40,113 bases of DNA from Prevotella sp. UBA4330 (GTDB lineage Bacteria; Bacteroidota; Bacteroidia; Bacteroidales; Bacteroidaceae): contig DGTS01000037.1 of assembly GCA_002394385.1 (NCBI GenBank), forward strand, positions 22,591 through 62,703. The letters run 5' to 3'. How positions within the stretch are numbered: the first letter of the stretch is position 1; the number at the start of each line of letters is the position of its first letter. A program made the translations under genes and the position numbers. Shown piece by piece: positions 39,809-40,113 of the stretch. The notes under the pieces were generated by a model. The model did no database searches. It was not told where the DNA came from and saw only the letters and a program-made list of their open reading frames with translations.

Positions 39809-40113
39809 ATGAAAAAAACTCATGTCCTATACACCCTGCTTTTCGGTGTGGCGGTCCTCCTTTTCTTCGGACTGGCATATCCTCATCATCTGCATTATCA
39901 GGAGCAGTTTCAGATGTTCCTTTTCGACAGCACTTATGTGTGGGACATCGTCAGGTTGCCAGGCGGTGTTGCCGACTTGTTAGGGCGTTTCTGCACGCAG
40001 TTTTTCCTTTATGCATGGGTGGGTGCTTTTATCATTGCCCTCCTGCTCATGGCAACGCAACTGTTGACGTATTGTTCGTTCTCAGTTCTTGGACAAGCCA
40101 AGCGGCAGAGCCG
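39809..40113 (+). CDS. Second DUF6057-like membrane protein (5' part only)
   Basis: The frame is open from the ATG at 39809 to the right edge (101 codons), so the C-terminus is missing. It begins with a membrane helix (LYTLLFGVAVLLFFGLAY), a short periplasmic stretch (YQEQFQMFLFDSTYVWDIV) and a second pair of helices. The order matches the N-terminus of the 598-residue protein at 36502, so it appears to be a paralogue. The gene starts 12 nt after the CXXCH lipoprotein gene. Confidence 0.7.
   Translation, partial: MKKTHVLYTLLFGVAVLLFFGLAYPHHLHYQEQFQMFLFDSTYVWDIVRLPGGVADLLGRFCTQFFLYAWVGAFIIALLLMATQLLTYCSFSVLGQAKRQS

Overview
The window looks like a chromosome segment of a gut or rumen Bacteroidales bacterium, most likely Prevotella or a close relative. 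The grounds are a SusC/SusD pair, a one-protein hybrid two-component sensor (HTCS), many lipoprotein and signal-peptide starts, Bacteroidetes promoters (TTG about 19-20 nt before TAnnTTTG), and carbohydrate enzymes typical of plant-fibre degraders. No rRNA, tRNA or CRISPR array was seen.

Left part (1-4.9 kb, minus strand, visibly more AT-rich): an overlapping cluster of an XRE regulator, a DUF4007 protein and a large P-loop ATPase that runs off the left edge, preceded by an unrelated AAA/DUF4143 ATPase. The cluster looks like part of a defence or DNA-modification island, but the effector genes would lie outside the window. At 5.1-6.4 kb is a REP-associated (Y1/RAYT-type) transposase gene bracketed by two copies of one hairpin; the second copy encodes its C-terminus and stop codon. 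A Nudix hydrolase, an S66 peptidase lipoprotein and a secreted esterase follow (6.5-8.9 kb).

Middle (9.3-36.2 kb): a polysaccharide utilization locus. It holds an HTCS regulator, GH3 (beta-xylosidase type, with PA14 insert), GH31 (alpha-xylosidase type), a double GH43, an MFS transporter with a small membrane protein, a small anchored protein, GH97 (retaining type), a secreted esterase, a second GH43, a jelly-roll-like exported protein, then SusC, SusD and a surface lipoprotein. The enzymes suggest uptake and trimming of side chains of a complex xylan (arabinoxylan with xylosyl, galactosyl and ester decorations). No endo-xylanase is visible, so backbone cutting is presumably encoded elsewhere. 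This substrate is an inference.

This region is peppered with small repeats: a 4 x 22 bp tandem array between inverted arms, GC-rich palindromic elements, a 7 x 9 bp array, and CTCAACCC-type simple repeats inserted in frame into three genes. A promoter-terminator pair without an ORF upstream of susC may be a small RNA.

Right end (36.5 kb to edge): an operon of two DUF6057-like membrane proteins flanking a lipoprotein that combines a CXXCH haem-binding motif with TolB-like propeller repeats; its function is unknown.
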